A DNA stretch of 38,456 nt, from contig CALUEY010000015.1 in assembly GCA_944319915.1 (NCBI GenBank), positions 1 through 38,456 on the forward strand. The letters are read 5' to 3'. This document shows, piece after piece, positions 8,125 through 18,100 of the stretch. The notes beneath the pieces were generated by a model that was not told where the DNA came from, searched no databases, and saw only the letters and a list, made by a program, of their open reading frames with translations. Within the stretch, counting starts at the first letter, position 1; each line of letters begins with the position of its first letter. This DNA comes from an uncultured Prevotella sp. (GTDB taxonomy: Bacteria > Bacteroidota > Bacteroidia > Bacteroidales > Bacteroidaceae). The position numbers and the translations under genes were made by a program.

Positions 8125-9564
8125 ATGAAACCATTAAACAAACACTTTGCGCCGAAGAGCGTCATGCCTGAAAAGGTCATCCAATTCGGCGAGGGCAACT
8201 TCCTCCGCGCTTTCGTAGACTGGATTATCTGGAACATGGACCAGAAGACCGACTTCAACGGATCGGTAGTCATCGTGCAGCCGCTGGAGCACGGCATGGT
8301 AGACTGGCTCAACGGCCAGGACTGCCTCTACCACGTAAACCTGCAGGGACGCGAGAACGGGCAGCCCGTAAACACTCTCGAACGCATTGACGTGGTGAGC
8401 CGCGCACTCAACCCCTACACGCAGAACCAGGCTTTCATGGCACTGGCCGACCAGCCCGAGATACGCTTCGTCATCTCCAACACCACCGAGGCTGGCATCG
8501 CCTTCGACCCCTCCTGCAAGCTCGACGACGCTCCCGCATCATCATATCCCGGCAAGCTCGTACAGCTGCTATACCGCCGCTGGCAGACCTTCAACGGCGA
8601 CCCGACCAAGGGCCTCATCATCTTCCCCTGCGAGCTGATATTCCTCAACGGCCACGTGCTCAAGGACTGCATAAACAAGTACATAGAACTGTGGAAGCTC
8701 CCGAAGGAGTTCAAGGAGTGGTTCGACAACAGCTGCGGCGTTTACGCCACGCTCGTGGACCGCATCGTGCCAGGATTCCCGCGCAAGGAGATAGCCGAGA
8801 TACAAGAGAAGATAAGCTACCGCGACAACCTCGTGGTGCAGGCCGAGAACTTCCACCTGTGGGTAATCGAGGCCCCGAAAGAGATAGCAGCCGAGTTCCC
8901 GGCAGACAAGGCCGGCCTGCACGTGCTCTTCGTGCCGTCGGAGGAGCCTTACCACAAGCGCAAGGTTACGCTGCTCAACGGCCCGCACACAGTGCTCTCG
9001 CCAGTGGCATTCCTCAGCGGGGTGAACATCGTGCGCGATGCCTGCAACCATGAGGTGATTGGCAAGTACATCCACAAGGTGCAGTTTGACGAGCTTATGC
9101 AGACGCTCGACCTGCCGATGGACGAGCTGGAGAAGTTTGCCAAGGACGTGCTCGAGCGTTTCGACAACCCATACGTAGACCATCAGGTGACGAGCATCAT
9201 GCTCAACTCGTTCCCCAAGTTCTGCGCCCGCGACCTGCCCGGCGTCAAGACCTACCTGGAGCGCAAGGGCGAGCTGCCCAAGGGTCTCGTGTTCGGCCTC
9301 GCCGCAATCATCACCTACTACAAGGGCGGCAAGCGTGAGGACGGAACAGAGATAGTACCCAACGACGACCCGAAGATAATCGACCTGCTCAAGGAGCTGT
9401 GGGAAACGGGCGACACGCAGCGCATTGCCGACGGCGTGCTCGGCGCAACGTTCATCTGGAACGAGGACCTCAACGATATTTCCGGCCTGAACGCTCTCGT
9501 AAAGCAATACCTCGACCTCATTCAGGAGAAGGGCATGCTCGAGGCAGTGAAGACAATATTGTAA
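8125..9564 (+). CDS. uxaB: Tagaturonate reductase (altronate oxidoreductase)
   Basis: A 479-residue protein of the long-chain mannitol dehydrogenase family. UxaB reduces D-tagaturonate to D-altronate with NADH in galacturonate catabolism. The N-terminal Rossmann segment contains VIQFGEGNFLRAFVDW, and the catalytic signature KxxxxNxxH is present as KVTLLNGPH. Full length agrees with Bacteroidetes UxaB (about 480). The mannitol/fructuronate-type relatives share the fold, but the N-terminal pattern and length favour tagaturonate reductase. No other hexuronate genes (uxaA, uxaC, kdgK) lie nearby, so it is a single-gene unit with its own promoter and terminator. Confidence 0.88.
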   Translation: MKPLNKHFAPKSVMPEKVIQFGEGNFLRAFVDWIIWNMDQKTDFNGSVVIVQPLEHGMVDWLNGQDCLYHVNLQGRENGQPVNTLERIDVVSRALNPYTQNQAFMALADQPEIRFVISNTTEAGIAFDPSCKLDDAPASSYPGKLVQLLYRRWQTFNGDPTKGLIIFPCELIFLNGHVLKDCINKYIELWKLPKEFKEWFDNSCGVYATLVDRIVPGFPRKEIAEIQEKISYRDNLVVQAENFHLWVIEAPKEIAAEFPADKAGLHVLFVPSEEPYHKRKVTLLNGPHTVLSPVAFLSGVNIVRDACNHEVIGKYIHKVQFDELMQTLDLPMDELEKFAKDVLERFDNPYVDHQVTSIMLNSFPKFCARDLPGVKTYLERKGELPKGLVFGLAAIITYYKGGKREDGTEIVPNDDPKIIDLLKELWETGDTQRIADGVLGATFIWNEDLNDISGLNALVKQYLDLIQEKGMLEAVKTIL

Positions 9565-9606
9565 AGAAGCCAACAAGCACAAAGTTAGCATCACAATTCA
9601 TCATCA

Positions 9607-9646
9607 GGGGCATTGGGGCCGTGAGGCTGCGATGCCCCGCCTTTTT
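9607..9646 (+). terminator. Terminator between uxaB and the TIGR02757 gene
   Basis: GGGGCAT (9607-9613) pairs with ATGCCCC (9632-9638), with further GGCC/GGC pairing possible inside, followed by GCCTTTTTC. The T-run ends only 14 bases before the next ATG, so the downstream gene must be translated from read-through RNA or from a start site close to its ATG. Confidence 0.7.
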
Positions 9647-9659
9647 CTTGCCATCTATC

Positions 9660-10397
9660 ATGGACAACATCAAAGACCTACTCACTGAATACGCAGAACG
9701 ATACGAAACGACCGACTTCCTCGCCGCCGACCCAAGCTGGTTCATGCACCAAGTGTGCGGCACCCGCAACCAGGAGACGCTCGCCTTCATCGCCTCATGC
9801 CTGAGCTACGGCAGCAGGAAACAGTTTTTCCCGAAAATCCAGTACATACTCGACTGCTCGCACGGAGAGGTTTACGACTGGGTGGCTTCGGCGCGGTTTG
9901 ACGCAGACATACCATGCAATGCCTCGCAATGCTACTACCGCCTTTACACGTTCGCCACGATGAACGGCTTCCTCCACGCCCTCAAAGCCATGCTCGGCAA
10001 CTACGGGACCATTGGCGATTACGTGAGGCAAAACGCCACCGACGGCCTCTCGGCGGTGGCGGCCATCTGTGGCTACTTCGCCGCAAAGGGCATAGAGGTC
10101 ATCATACCCAAGGACACAAAGTCGGCATGCAAGCGCGTCTGCATGTTCCTCAGGTGGATGGTGCGCGACGGCTCGCCCGTGGACCTCGGCCTGTGGAGCG
10201 GCTTCATGGACAAGCGCACGCTCATAATGCCCATGGACACACACGTGGTGCAGGAGGCCAACAAGCTCGGTCTGCTGGCTGGCAAGGGTGCATCGATGGC
10301 AGCGGCGAGGAAACTCACGGCCCGTATGGCCGAGATATTCCCCGACGACCCACTTAAGGGAGACTTCGCCCTGTTTGGCTACGGGGTTAACCATTAA
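9660..10397 (+). CDS. TIGR02757 (DUF2400) family protein
   Basis: A 245-residue cytoplasmic protein of the TIGR02757/DUF2400 family, common in Bacteroidetes and of unknown function, with a fold thought to be related to helix-hairpin-helix DNA glycosylases. Family landmarks are visible: LAFIASCLSYGSRKQ near residue 45, KRVCMFLRWMVRDGSPVDLGLW around 155-180, MPMDTHVVQEANKLGL around 190-205 and a C-terminal DPLKGDFALFGYGV. The ATG at 9660 fits the family start; an open extension upstream runs through the uxaB 3' end and terminator and is not credible. It converges on proS across a shared terminator. Confidence 0.8.
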   Translation: MDNIKDLLTEYAERYETTDFLAADPSWFMHQVCGTRNQETLAFIASCLSYGSRKQFFPKIQYILDCSHGEVYDWVASARFDADIPCNASQCYYRLYTFATMNGFLHALKAMLGNYGTIGDYVRQNATDGLSAVAAICGYFAAKGIEVIIPKDTKSACKRVCMFLRWMVRDGSPVDLGLWSGFMDKRTLIMPMDTHVVQEANKLGLLAGKGASMAAARKLTARMAEIFPDDPLKGDFALFGYGVNH

Positions 10398-10432
10398 GCC
10401 CCAACGCCTTGCCAACGCCACGGCGACAAAAC

Positions 10433-10471
10433 AAAAGGAGGGCGCGGCCAACCATGCCACACCCTCCTTTT
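10433..10471. terminator. Bidirectional terminator between TIGR02757 gene and proS
   Basis: AAAAGGAGGG (10433-10442) and CCCTCCTTTT (10462-10471) form a 10-bp stem with A-run and T-run at the two ends, so it can end transcripts from both convergent genes. Confidence 0.8.
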
Positions 10472-10508
10472 ACGCCTGCACAGGCCGTCAAGGCCCCGGC
10501 TCTGCCGG

Positions 10509-11990
10509 TCAATAGCTCCTGGCTATGATGACACGGCACTTGGCCGGCTTGCCGCTAACCATGTCAACGCCCGGCGTCTGCTCGTAAGCAAACGGCACGC
10601 AGCGTATCGTGGCCTGCGTCTCTTCCTTTATCTTCGCCTCGGTCTCGGCTGTGCCATCCCAGTGGCAGAGGAAGAAGCCGCCGTCCTTGATGCGCTCCTT
10701 GAACTCCTCGTAGTTGTCGCATTCATACACGTGGGCATCGCGGAACTTGCGGGCCTTCTCAAAAATGTTCTTCTGTATGTCGTCAAGCAGCGCCTCTATG
10801 TGGTCGGCAATGCCCTCCAGGGGGAGCGTCTCCTTCTCGAGCGTGTCGCGGCGCATAAGCTCTATCGTGCCTTTCTCAAGGTCGCGGCCTCCCATTGCAA
10901 GGCGAACCGGCACTCCCTTCAGCTCGTAGTCGGCAAACTTGAAGCCCGGACGCTTGTTGTCTGCATCGTCAAACTTTACGCTGATTCCCTTTTCGCGCAG
11001 CGCGCCAATCACGGGGGCGAGCTTCTCCGAGATGGCGGCCAGCTGGTCGGCCCCCTTGGTTATGGGGATGATTACCACCTGGATGGGCGCCAGCTTAGGC
11101 GGAAGCACAAGGCCGTTGTCATCGGAATGGGTCATGATGAGCGCACCGATGAGGCGGGTAGACACGCCCCACGACGTGGCCCAGACATACTCTGGCTTGT
11201 TGTCCTTGTTGAGGAATGTCACGTCGAATGCCTTTGCGAAGTTCTGCCCGAGGAAGTGGCTCGTGCCGCTCTGCAGCGCCTTGCCGTCTTGCATCATCGC
11301 CTCGATGGTGTAAGTGTCAAGCGCCCCGGCGAAACGCTCGGTCTCGCTCTTCACGCCCTGGAGCACCGGGACGGCCATCCAGTTCTCCGCGAACTCGGCA
11401 TACACCTTGAGCATCTTCTGCGCTTCGGCCTCGGCCTCCTCGCGCGTGGCGTGGGCCGTGTGTCCCTCCTGCCAAAGGAACTCGCTCGTGCGCAGGAAGG
11501 GGCGCGTGCGCATCTCCCACCGCATTACGTTGCACCACTGGTTGCAAAGAAGCGGCAGGTCGCGCCAAGAATGAATCCAGTTCTTGTATGTGTTCCAGAT
11601 TATCGTCTCCGAAGTTGGGCGGATTATCAGTTCCTCCTCCAGGCGGGCAGCCGGGTCAACCTCCACGCCGCTCTTGTCGTCCTTGGCGCGCAGGCGATAG
11701 TGCGTCACCACGGCGCATTCCTTTGCGAAACCCTCCACGTGCTCGGCCTCGCGCGAGAGGAAAGACTTGGGTATCAAGAGCGGGAAATAAGCGTTCTGCA
11801 CACCCGTCTGCTTGAACATCAAGTCGAGCTGGTGCTGCATTTTCTCCCAGATGGCATAGCCATACGGCTTGATTACCATGCAGCCCCTCACCGCAGCCTG
11901 CTCTGCGAGGTCGGCCTTGACAACCAGGTCGTTGTACCACTGGCTGTAGTTGTCGGCCCTTTTCGTCAGGTCCTTTAATTCTTTAGCCAT
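10509..11990 (-). CDS. proS: Prolyl-tRNA synthetase, archaeal/eukaryotic-type
   Basis: A 493-residue class II aminoacyl-tRNA synthetase charging tRNA-Pro. It lacks the large editing insertion of the E. coli-type enzyme and has the layout of the shorter ProS type 3: catalytic core with motif 2 around [20 protein letters not shown] and the [14 protein letters not shown] segment, anticodon-binding domain from about residue 285 (PIQVVIIPI), and a C-terminal domain ending in a Tyr (VIIARSY). Motif 1 is in the [12 protein letters not shown] region. Start at 11988-11990, [20 protein letters not shown], fits homologues. Confidence 0.97.
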   Translation of the reverse strand: MAKELKDLTKRADNYSQWYNDLVVKADLAEQAAVRGCMVIKPYGYAIWEKMQHQLDLMFKQTGVQNAYFPLLIPKSFLSREAEHVEGFAKECAVVTHYRLRAKDDKSGVEVDPAARLEEELIIRPTSETIIWNTYKNWIHSWRDLPLLCNQWCNVMRWEMRTRPFLRTSEFLWQEGHTAHATREEAEAEAQKMLKVYAEFAENWMAVPVLQGVKSETERFAGALDTYTIEAMMQDGKALQSGTSHFLGQNFAKAFDVTFLNKDNKPEYVWATSWGVSTRLIGALIMTHSDDNGLVLPPKLAPIQVVIIPITKGADQLAAISEKLAPVIGALREKGISVKFDDADNKRPGFKFADYELKGVPVRLAMGGRDLEKGTIELMRRDTLEKETLPLEGIADHIEALLDDIQKNIFEKARKFRDAHVYECDNYEEFKERIKDGGFFLCHWDGTAETEAKIKEETQATIRCVPFAYEQTPGVDMVSGKPAKCRVIIARSY

Positions 11991-12022
11991 ATCGAAACAA
12001 TATATTTAATGTTTTTTGGCTG

Positions 12023-12030
12023 CAAAATTA
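12023..12030 (-). promoter_or_regulatory. proS promoter (-7 box)
   Basis: TAATTTTG on the minus strand, giving a start about 25 bases before the proS ATG. No TTTG -33 box at the expected place. Confidence 0.45.
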
Positions 12031-12072
12031 CAAAAAAAACTCGGAAAAGGTATCGGGTAAAAATAAATAGAT

Positions 12073-12080
12073 TATCTTTG
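12073..12080 (+). promoter_or_regulatory. Promoter of the OmpA-family lipoprotein gene (-7 box)
   Basis: TATCTTTG, divergent from the proS promoter. The predicted start near 12086 lies past the ATG at 12082 and supports use of the in-frame ATG at 12121 as the true start. Confidence 0.6.
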
Positions 12081-12120
12081 CATGATGAATTTTATGTTTA
12101 ACACTAAAATTGGTATCACG

Positions 12121-12795
12121 ATGAGAAAACTGAAAGTATGTGCATTAGCCCTTTGCTTGGGCATTGTCTTAGCAGGATGCAACAACACCCAGAAGGGTGC
12201 GGCCATTGGTACGGGCGGCGGCGCTGCGCTTGGCGCCATAATAGGCAAGCTTGCCGGGAACACGGCTGTTGGCGCAGCTGTAGGCGCAGCTGTAGGCGCC
12301 GGCACGGGAGCCATAATCGGCAAGCACATGGACAAGGTGAAGGCCGAGGCCGAGCAGGTGGAGAACGCCCAGGTGCAGGAGGTGAAGGACGCCAACGGGC
12401 TTGACGCCGTGAAAGTGACGTTCGATTCGGGCATCCTCTTCGCCACCAACAAGTCGGACCTCAACACCGCCGCAAAGAACTCGCTCGCCAAGTTCGCCAC
12501 AGTGCTCAATAACAACAAGACTTGCGACATCGCCATCTTTGGCCACACGGACAACACGGGCAACGACGGCATCAACGTGCCGCTGTCGGTGAGCCGCGCC
12601 ACGAGCGTGGCCAACTACCTGAAGAGCTGCGGCGTGTCTGCCACGCAGATAAAGAGCGTAGAGGGCAAGGGGTCGTCGGAGCCTGTGGCCGACAACTCAA
12701 CCGCCGAGGGCAAGCAGCTCAACCGCCGCGTTGAGGTTTACATGTACGCCAGCCAGGAGATGATCCAGGCAGCCGAGAACGGAACGTTGCAGTAA
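12121..12795 (+). CDS. OmpA family lipoprotein with glycine-zipper
   Basis: A 224-residue predicted outer-membrane lipoprotein. The signal peptide ends in a lipobox LAGC with the lipidated Cys at residue 20. Residues about 25-75 are a glycine-zipper repeat (GAAIGTGGGAALGAIIGK, GAAVGAAVGAGTGAIIGK) that may insert into or associate with the membrane. The C-terminal OmpA/MotB domain (about 105-215) has VTFDSGILFATNKSDLN, FGHTDNTGND, LSVSRATSVANYL and LNRRVEVYM, the elements that bind diaminopimelate in peptidoglycan. It therefore probably links the envelope to the wall. The gene is 17 bases upstream of a transglycosylase gene, suggesting a cell-wall operon. An upstream ATG at 12082 in the same frame precedes the predicted transcription start. 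Confidence 0.88.
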   Translation: MRKLKVCALALCLGIVLAGCNNTQKGAAIGTGGGAALGAIIGKLAGNTAVGAAVGAAVGAGTGAIIGKHMDKVKAEAEQVENAQVQEVKDANGLDAVKVTFDSGILFATNKSDLNTAAKNSLAKFATVLNNNKTCDIAIFGHTDNTGNDGINVPLSVSRATSVANYLKSCGVSATQIKSVEGKGSSEPVADNSTAEGKQLNRRVEVYMYASQEMIQAAENGTLQ

Positions 12796-12812
12796 GCCAA
12801 CAGCGCCAACGG

Positions 12813-13526
12813 ATGTTTATCATCAGGAAAATACGCACTATGCTTAAATGGATGGTGGTGGTCTTCTTTGGCACCACCATCCTTTCTGTTGTCGCCCTGC
12901 GCTTCATTCCCGTCTACTTCACGCCGCTCATGTTCATCCGCATGGCCCAGCAGCACGGGCGGGGCGAGGACATGAAGCTGCGCCACAGGTGGGTGCCGCT
13001 AAGCGAGATGTCGCCCCACCTGCCGCAGGCCGTCATGGCCAGCGAGGACCAGCGCTTCCTCTCGCACCACGGCTTCGACTTCCGCGCCATCGAGAACGCG
13101 GCCAAGAACAACATGAAGCACGGCAGCAAGCGCAAGCTCGGGGCCAGCACCATATCGCAGCAAACGGCCAAGAACGTGTTCCTTTGGCCTGGGCGCACAT
13201 GGGTGCGCAAGGGCCTGGAAGCCTACTTCACCGCCCTCATAGAGCTGATGTGGAGCAAGCAGCGCATAATGGAGGTTTACCTGAACTCCATCGAGATGGG
13301 CGACGGCATCTACGGGGCCGATGCAGTGGCCGAGTTCCACTTCGGCTGCCGCGCCTCCGAGCTTACCAAGGGCCAATGCGCGCTCATAGCCGCATCGCTG
13401 CCCAACCCGCTCAAGTACGACTCAAGCCAGCCCACGCGCTACATGAACAAGCGCAAGAGGCGCATAATGCGTGAGATGAGCCACGTGAAACCACTTCCCC
13501 CGGAGGGCGAAGACGCAGGAAAATAG
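12813..13526 (+). CDS. mtgA: Monofunctional peptidoglycan transglycosylase
   Basis: A 237-residue GT51 glycosyltransferase that polymerises lipid II into glycan strands. A single N-terminal transmembrane helix (about residues 10-32) anchors it in the inner membrane. GT51 motifs are in order: MASEDQRFLSHHGFDFRAIE (catalytic Glu), KLGASTISQQTAKNVFLWPG, KQRIMEVYLNSIEMGDGIYG (second Glu) and KGQCALIAASLPNP. No transpeptidase domain follows, so it is the monofunctional type rather than a class A PBP. Probably co-transcribed with the OmpA-family lipoprotein 17 bases upstream. No conventional terminator follows; repeat array 2 begins about 90 bases downstream. Confidence 0.93.
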   Translation: MFIIRKIRTMLKWMVVVFFGTTILSVVALRFIPVYFTPLMFIRMAQQHGRGEDMKLRHRWVPLSEMSPHLPQAVMASEDQRFLSHHGFDFRAIENAAKNNMKHGSKRKLGASTISQQTAKNVFLWPGRTWVRKGLEAYFTALIELMWSKQRIMEVYLNSIEMGDGIYGADAVAEFHFGCRASELTKGQCALIAASLPNPLKYDSSQPTRYMNKRKRRIMREMSHVKPLPPEGEDAGK

Positions 13527-13618
13527 CCTCGGCAGAGGGCCAGTCTGATGCCAGTAAAGCCATAGCTGGAAGCCGCTCCGAGCCCCATTTGCAACCACTT
13601 GATACTCAATTACTTGGC

Positions 13619-13709
13619 AAAATAGGCCATTTTGCATTCCAAAACGGCCCGTTTCGCACTCCCAAACGGGCCGTTTGGCACGGCAAAACGGCCGCTTTTG
13701 CATTTCAGC
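13619..13709. repeat. Intergenic 22-nt tandem repeat array 2
   Basis: Four units at 13619-13640 (22), 13641-13663 (23), 13664-13684 (21) and 13685-13709 (25). Each has the core A-run, GGCC, T-run, then GCA or similar: AAAATAGGCCATTTTGCA, AAAACGGCCCGTTTCGCAC, AAACGGGCCGTTTGGCAC, AAAACGGCCGCTTTTGCA. Units 2 and 3 contain a perfect 13-bp inverted repeat (13642-13654 with 13664-13676, 9-nt loop). It lies between the convergent mtgA and integrase genes. Confidence 0.8.
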
Positions 13710-13760
13710 AAACAACGCCCAGCTGCCGGGCGAGGCAAAAGCCCGGCAACCGAGTGGGGG

Positions 13761-14960
13761 TTAAAACATACGCAAGATCATGTCGTTGGCCTTGTCGATG
13801 GCCGAATTGTCGAGCGACGCGAGGTAGATGCGCGTGGTGCGCTCCGATTCGTGGCCCATGCCCTCGCTGATAACAGCCAGCGGCACGTTGTGGCTCCGCG
13901 CCACGCTCGCCCACGAATGGCGCGCCACGTACATAGTAAGGGGCGCGTCAATCCCCACCATGGCAGCCACTTTCTTCAGCTTCGCGTTCACAAGGTGCAG
14001 GGCGTTCTCATACTGCCGCCGCTCATTGGCCCTGCGCCTTATTATCGGCAGCAGGCGGCCGCCCTCGTTCTCTGGGTACTTGTCCACAATCTCCTGCATG
14101 CACCGCTCCCACTTCACGTAGAGCTTCTGCCCCGTCTTGTGCCTGCGGTAGGCCAGCACGCCTCCCCTGAGATCGGCCTTGCTCAGGTAAGCCATGTCCA
14201 CGAAGGCCATGCCCCTGGTGTAGAAACTGAACATGAACATATCGCGGGCAAAGTCGAGCGAAGCGTCGGCGGCAAGGTCTACGGCCTTAATGCGCCTCAG
14301 CGCGCCGAGGCAAATGGCACGCTTAGCCGTCTTCTCCACTCCCGTGTACACACCGCCGAAAGGGTAGCGCTGCGCCGTCAGCCCCCGAGCCACGGCCCTG
14401 TTGTAAGCCGCTCGCAATATCCTCATGTAGAACGACACCGTGTTAAGTGCCAGCCCTCGTCCCCTGAGGTAAGCCTCGTAGAGCATGATCATCTCGCCGT
14501 CGATGGAGTCGACGCTCACGTCGGCACAGCCGCAAAAGCCCATGAAGCTGCGCAGGGCAGCCAAGTAGGTCTCAGCCGTGCGCACGCGCCCCGCCGCGCG
14601 CAGCCCGCCAGCCACCCCCTGCACAAACACCGGGAACGAAAGGCAGGCCCGCGCGGCCTCATACTCCTCGACAACCCGCTGCGCCGTACACTCCCCGGCG
14701 GCCTCCAGCCTGCCCATCACACCGCGCAGCATGGCCCTGTCGCGGCCAATGCGCTCGCCCATGGCGCGCAGCACGGCAGTGCGCCGCCCGCCCGGTTCTC
14801 CCTCGACAGGCATGCCCCTGCCCTCATCCCACTCCTGCGGCAGGAGCTTGTAGCCCGTGCCTATCTGCCTCACCGTGCGGCCCTGCGCCACTTGATAATA
14901 AACGCTGCCCATTTTTCCCTCAACCGTAGAGGGCCTGAACTTAATCTTAACTGATGCCAT
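13761..14960 (-). CDS. Tyrosine recombinase / site-specific integrase
   Basis: A 399-residue tyrosine recombinase of the Bacteroidetes integrase type. It has an N-terminal arm-type DNA-binding region (about 1-90), a SAM-like core-binding domain (about 105-205) and a catalytic domain (about 220-390). Catalytic residues can be placed: Arg249 (FYTRGMAF), Lys275 (HKTGQKL), Arg347 (YVARHSW), His370 (GHESERTT) and Tyr379 (RIYLAS). The histidine normally three residues before the second Arg is Tyr here, a substitution I believe is frequent in this family. It looks intact and active. No excisionase, mobilisation or phage genes are nearby, so it may be a DNA-inversion recombinase or a remnant of an element. 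It follows the giant FG-GAP gene on the same strand but has its own promoter candidate and a terminator in between. Confidence 0.92.
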   Translation of the reverse strand: MASVKIKFRPSTVEGKMGSVYYQVAQGRTVRQIGTGYKLLPQEWDEGRGMPVEGEPGGRRTAVLRAMGERIGRDRAMLRGVMGRLEAAGECTAQRVVEEYEAARACLSFPVFVQGVAGGLRAAGRVRTAETYLAALRSFMGFCGCADVSVDSIDGEMIMLYEAYLRGRGLALNTVSFYMRILRAAYNRAVARGLTAQRYPFGGVYTGVEKTAKRAICLGALRRIKAVDLAADASLDFARDMFMFSFYTRGMAFVDMAYLSKADLRGGVLAYRRHKTGQKLYVKWERCMQEIVDKYPENEGGRLLPIIRRRANERRQYENALHLVNAKLKKVAAMVGIDAPLTMYVARHSWASVARSHNVPLAVISEGMGHESERTTRIYLASLDNSAIDKANDMILRMF

Positions 14961-15003
14961 TTCGCTAATACACTTTAGTTAAACAATGTCTGGAAAAAGA
15001 CTG

Positions 15004-15011
15004 CAAATGTA
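15004..15011 (-). promoter_or_regulatory. Integrase promoter (-7 box)
   Basis: TACATTTG on the minus strand, about 45 bases before the integrase ATG, just past the terminator of the upstream gene. No clear -33 box. Confidence 0.45.
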
Positions 15012-15024
15012 AGTGCATTTGGCG

Positions 15025-15062
15025 AAAAAAGGCAGGTGGCAGACCGTTTTGGCCTGCCACCC
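15025..15062 (-). terminator. Terminator of the FG-GAP protein gene
   Basis: On the minus strand GGTGGCAG pairs with CTGCCACC (arms 15054-15061 and 15035-15042), with an alternative GGCAGG/CCTGCC pairing, followed by TTTTTT. It isolates the integrase from the upstream gene. Confidence 0.7.
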
Positions 15063-15131
15063 AGTCACGCCCTTTATATTTTAGGCCGTGCAACTATCCA
15101 TGCCGCTACCATAGGCGGCACCCGCTGGCCG

Positions 15132-18100
15132 TCAGCGCAGCATAACCTTTGCCACCTTTGCGCCAGCGCGGACAACGTGCATGCCACTGGGCAAGGATGA
15201 AACGCGCAGCGTCCCGGTGGCATTCTGCCTGCATTCCACGCGCCCCGCGATGTCGGTTATGAGCACATCAGTATCGGCAGGCAAGTTGTCTATCACCACG
15301 GTGCGCCCTTTCAGGCTTATCGTTACGCCGCCCTCGGCGGCACCTGCGGCGGCGATACCGGTGTAAGAGCCCACCTGCACATCGGCCACAGCAGCTACGC
15401 CTGAGCCATCAACGGCCTTGGCCTGCACACGGACGGTGCCTCCCACGGTGTTCTCCTTTATGCTGAGCACACCCTCATGGCTCACAGTGGCAAGGTGGCC
15501 GCCATCCACGATGCTCCACTCCACGGTGGTTATCGTGGCCAGCGCAGGCGTGGCAACAGCCCTGAGACGGAGCGACGGCTGCGACTGGCCGATGGCCATC
15601 ACGCCCTCCACGCTCGTAATCTCCAGTGCCTCAACCATCGTGACGCTGTAAGCCTCGGCAGTGCTTGTAACGTTAGAGCGGCCCTCGGCAGCGTTGCGCG
15701 GAGCCTGCCTGCTGCCGGCAGCCTGCGCTGGAGTGCCATCGGCCATGGTATAAGCCAGCGCATAATACATCGGCGAGTCGTCGGCGCGCTTGTGGGTGAA
15801 GCTCTGCGAGTTGCCCGAAACCACGTCGAGCACGGCCAGGTTGTCTGCCGACGGGCCTGCGAGGATGGTGTACTGGGCTATGTCGGCGCCCACGTAAGGC
15901 ATCCAGTGCAGGTTTATGTCGTTCCCAAGTCCGCGGTTTATCATCATGTGTATGTTGCCGTGGACGCGGCCCGGGCGCGTCTCGCCGCCGTAAGCAGTAC
16001 CTATGGTGAGCATATAGCGCGACGACTTCACGTCGGGACGGCTCTCGGCGTCGACGTAGCGCCCGTCGGCAAGCGGCACCTCAGCCACTTTCTCGTACTC
16101 ATCAGCCACCGAAGTCTCGCGGTAAACGTTCACCATGCCATCAAGCAACGTGGCGTCGGGCAACGGCATGGCAGCATCCCAGCTCACCACATTGCGCCCG
16201 CCGCTCACGCTCACCATCGTTATCTCGGGCCTAAAGGCTGAGCCTACTACGTCAATCGCCTTCTTAGCCTCCATAAGGCCAAACACATCATCCTCATAAG
16301 TGAGCGTGAGCTCCACCATGCCGTCTGCCTCGGGCAGCGTAAGCATGGCCACGTTGGCGGCGGCATCCACCTCCACGGAACCGCCATCTAGGCTTACCGA
16401 AGCCTTTCCTTCTGCCGACGCAAACACCCCTGGCAACGCCACTGTGAGCACGGTGCCGCCAAGAGCCTTGGAGGGCAGGGCAATGTCGAGGCTCGGGCGC
16501 TCCTCAATCATTATCTTGTGCTCACTGCGCAGCGTGCTTATCGTAACCACAACGGTCTTCAGCCCGGGCGTGGCCCAGGTGATGGTGTTGCCCTCCACGA
16601 TGCCGCCATCGGCACTTACGGAGAACTGCCCCTCTACGTTGTCGCGGTAAGCAAACTCCACCGGCACGCCAACGCCGCCCTTGACGGGCATCGTGATGAG
16701 GCCCACCTCAGCCGGAGTGAACTCTACCGGCTCCGAGAAAGCCGAGTGGGCAAACCACGGGTCGATGGTCTGTATGCGCACCTCGTATGCCTTGCCCGCA
16801 GTGAAACGGCCAAAGGGGATGGGCATGGTGGGCGTGGTTCGGTAGGCCAGCCAGCCCGGCGAGGGCGTGGCGGCAATGTCGCTGGTTGAGTTGAGGGGCG
16901 AGATGATGTAGTTGTCGGTGCCTTTCTCGCGCACGCTCACGTTATATCTGAGGTAGGCCAAGGGCGACTCTGCGTCGGTGGCGCCGCTCCAGTTGAGCGT
17001 TATGTTGTCTTGGTTTTGCGTTACATATACCTGCGCAGGAGCCGTGGGGGCTGTGTTGGGATAGCGCGAACTAAGCTCGCCGATGCTGTTCCAGCCGTCG
17101 GGATAGCCGTCGTTATATAGGTCGAACATCCCCAAAGGGTCTATTGTGCTCAGGTTCGAATATTTACCAAGACCGGAGATGTGCGCAGCCTGCGGCCCTG
17201 AAATGCGGTTGAGCACGAGCGAGTCGGCCGTTGCGGCGTAATCCATGCGCCCGTCGTTGTCGAAGTCGAAGCCGAGCGGCAGGCCCGGCAGTTCCACTTC
17301 CTCGTCAAACTTCAGGTCGCTGCCGCCGAGGCGCGCGCTGTATTCATAGCTGTCGTAGCCGCCGTAAGAGTAGGCTATGTCCGTCCAGCCGTCGCCGTCC
17401 ACGTCGATGGCCTTAACTGTATGGGGCGTTGCGCCCTCAAGCATGGGCAGCTCAACCCTCTCGAAGCTGAAGTTGCCGCGGTTGATGGCAAGGAAATACT
17501 GCCTCTTGAACGATGAGTTATAATCGTTACCGTCGCCGAGCAGCAGGTAGTCCATAAGTCCGTCGCGGTTGAAGTCAGCCGGAACGATGTATGCTCCCCA
17601 CTGCCCGTTATCGAACTTCTGCTCTATGGTCTCCAGTCTTCCGTCGCCATAGTTCTTGAAAAGCCGCGCCCCGGTGTAGAAATCTGGGAAGCCGTCGTTG
17701 TTGAAGTCGCAGGCATCCTCAGAGCTGAAAGCAGTGCCTAACGAACCTCCACTGGCAGACGTGAAGCCCTCCGAATCGAGGGTGAAGTCCATGCTTCCAT
17801 TGTTGATAAGCCAGTTGAACTTGTCCCCGCCCTTGTAGTGGCCGCCGTAAATGTCGGGCTTGCCGTCCATGTTCTTGTCCAATATGACGTCTGGCCCGAT
17901 GCGGACATCCGAGAGGCTGAGGCTCGGATACTCCTCATAGCTGCCGCTGTCATACTTATACAGATCCTCGCCGGAAATCAGTTCCACCTGCCCGTCGGCG
18001 TCAAGGTCAACCGGCCAGCCACCCGCTGCGGCATCGTCTGTCCTGAGCGGACTTACGCTTACTTTCTGGGCCACGGTTATACCGCTGCCGCTTACAGTGG

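Noticed and set aside
13422-13715. Minus-strand frame of 97 codons over array 2 and the mtgA 3' end
   Set aside because: It overlaps a firm gene on the other strand and its residues follow from the repeat units; similar peptide strings appear over arrays 1 and 3 for the same reason.
13632-14954. 440-codon plus-strand frame opposite the integrase
   Set aside because: Antisense shadow rich in His/Arg/Pro; the integrase with its full catalytic set is the real gene.
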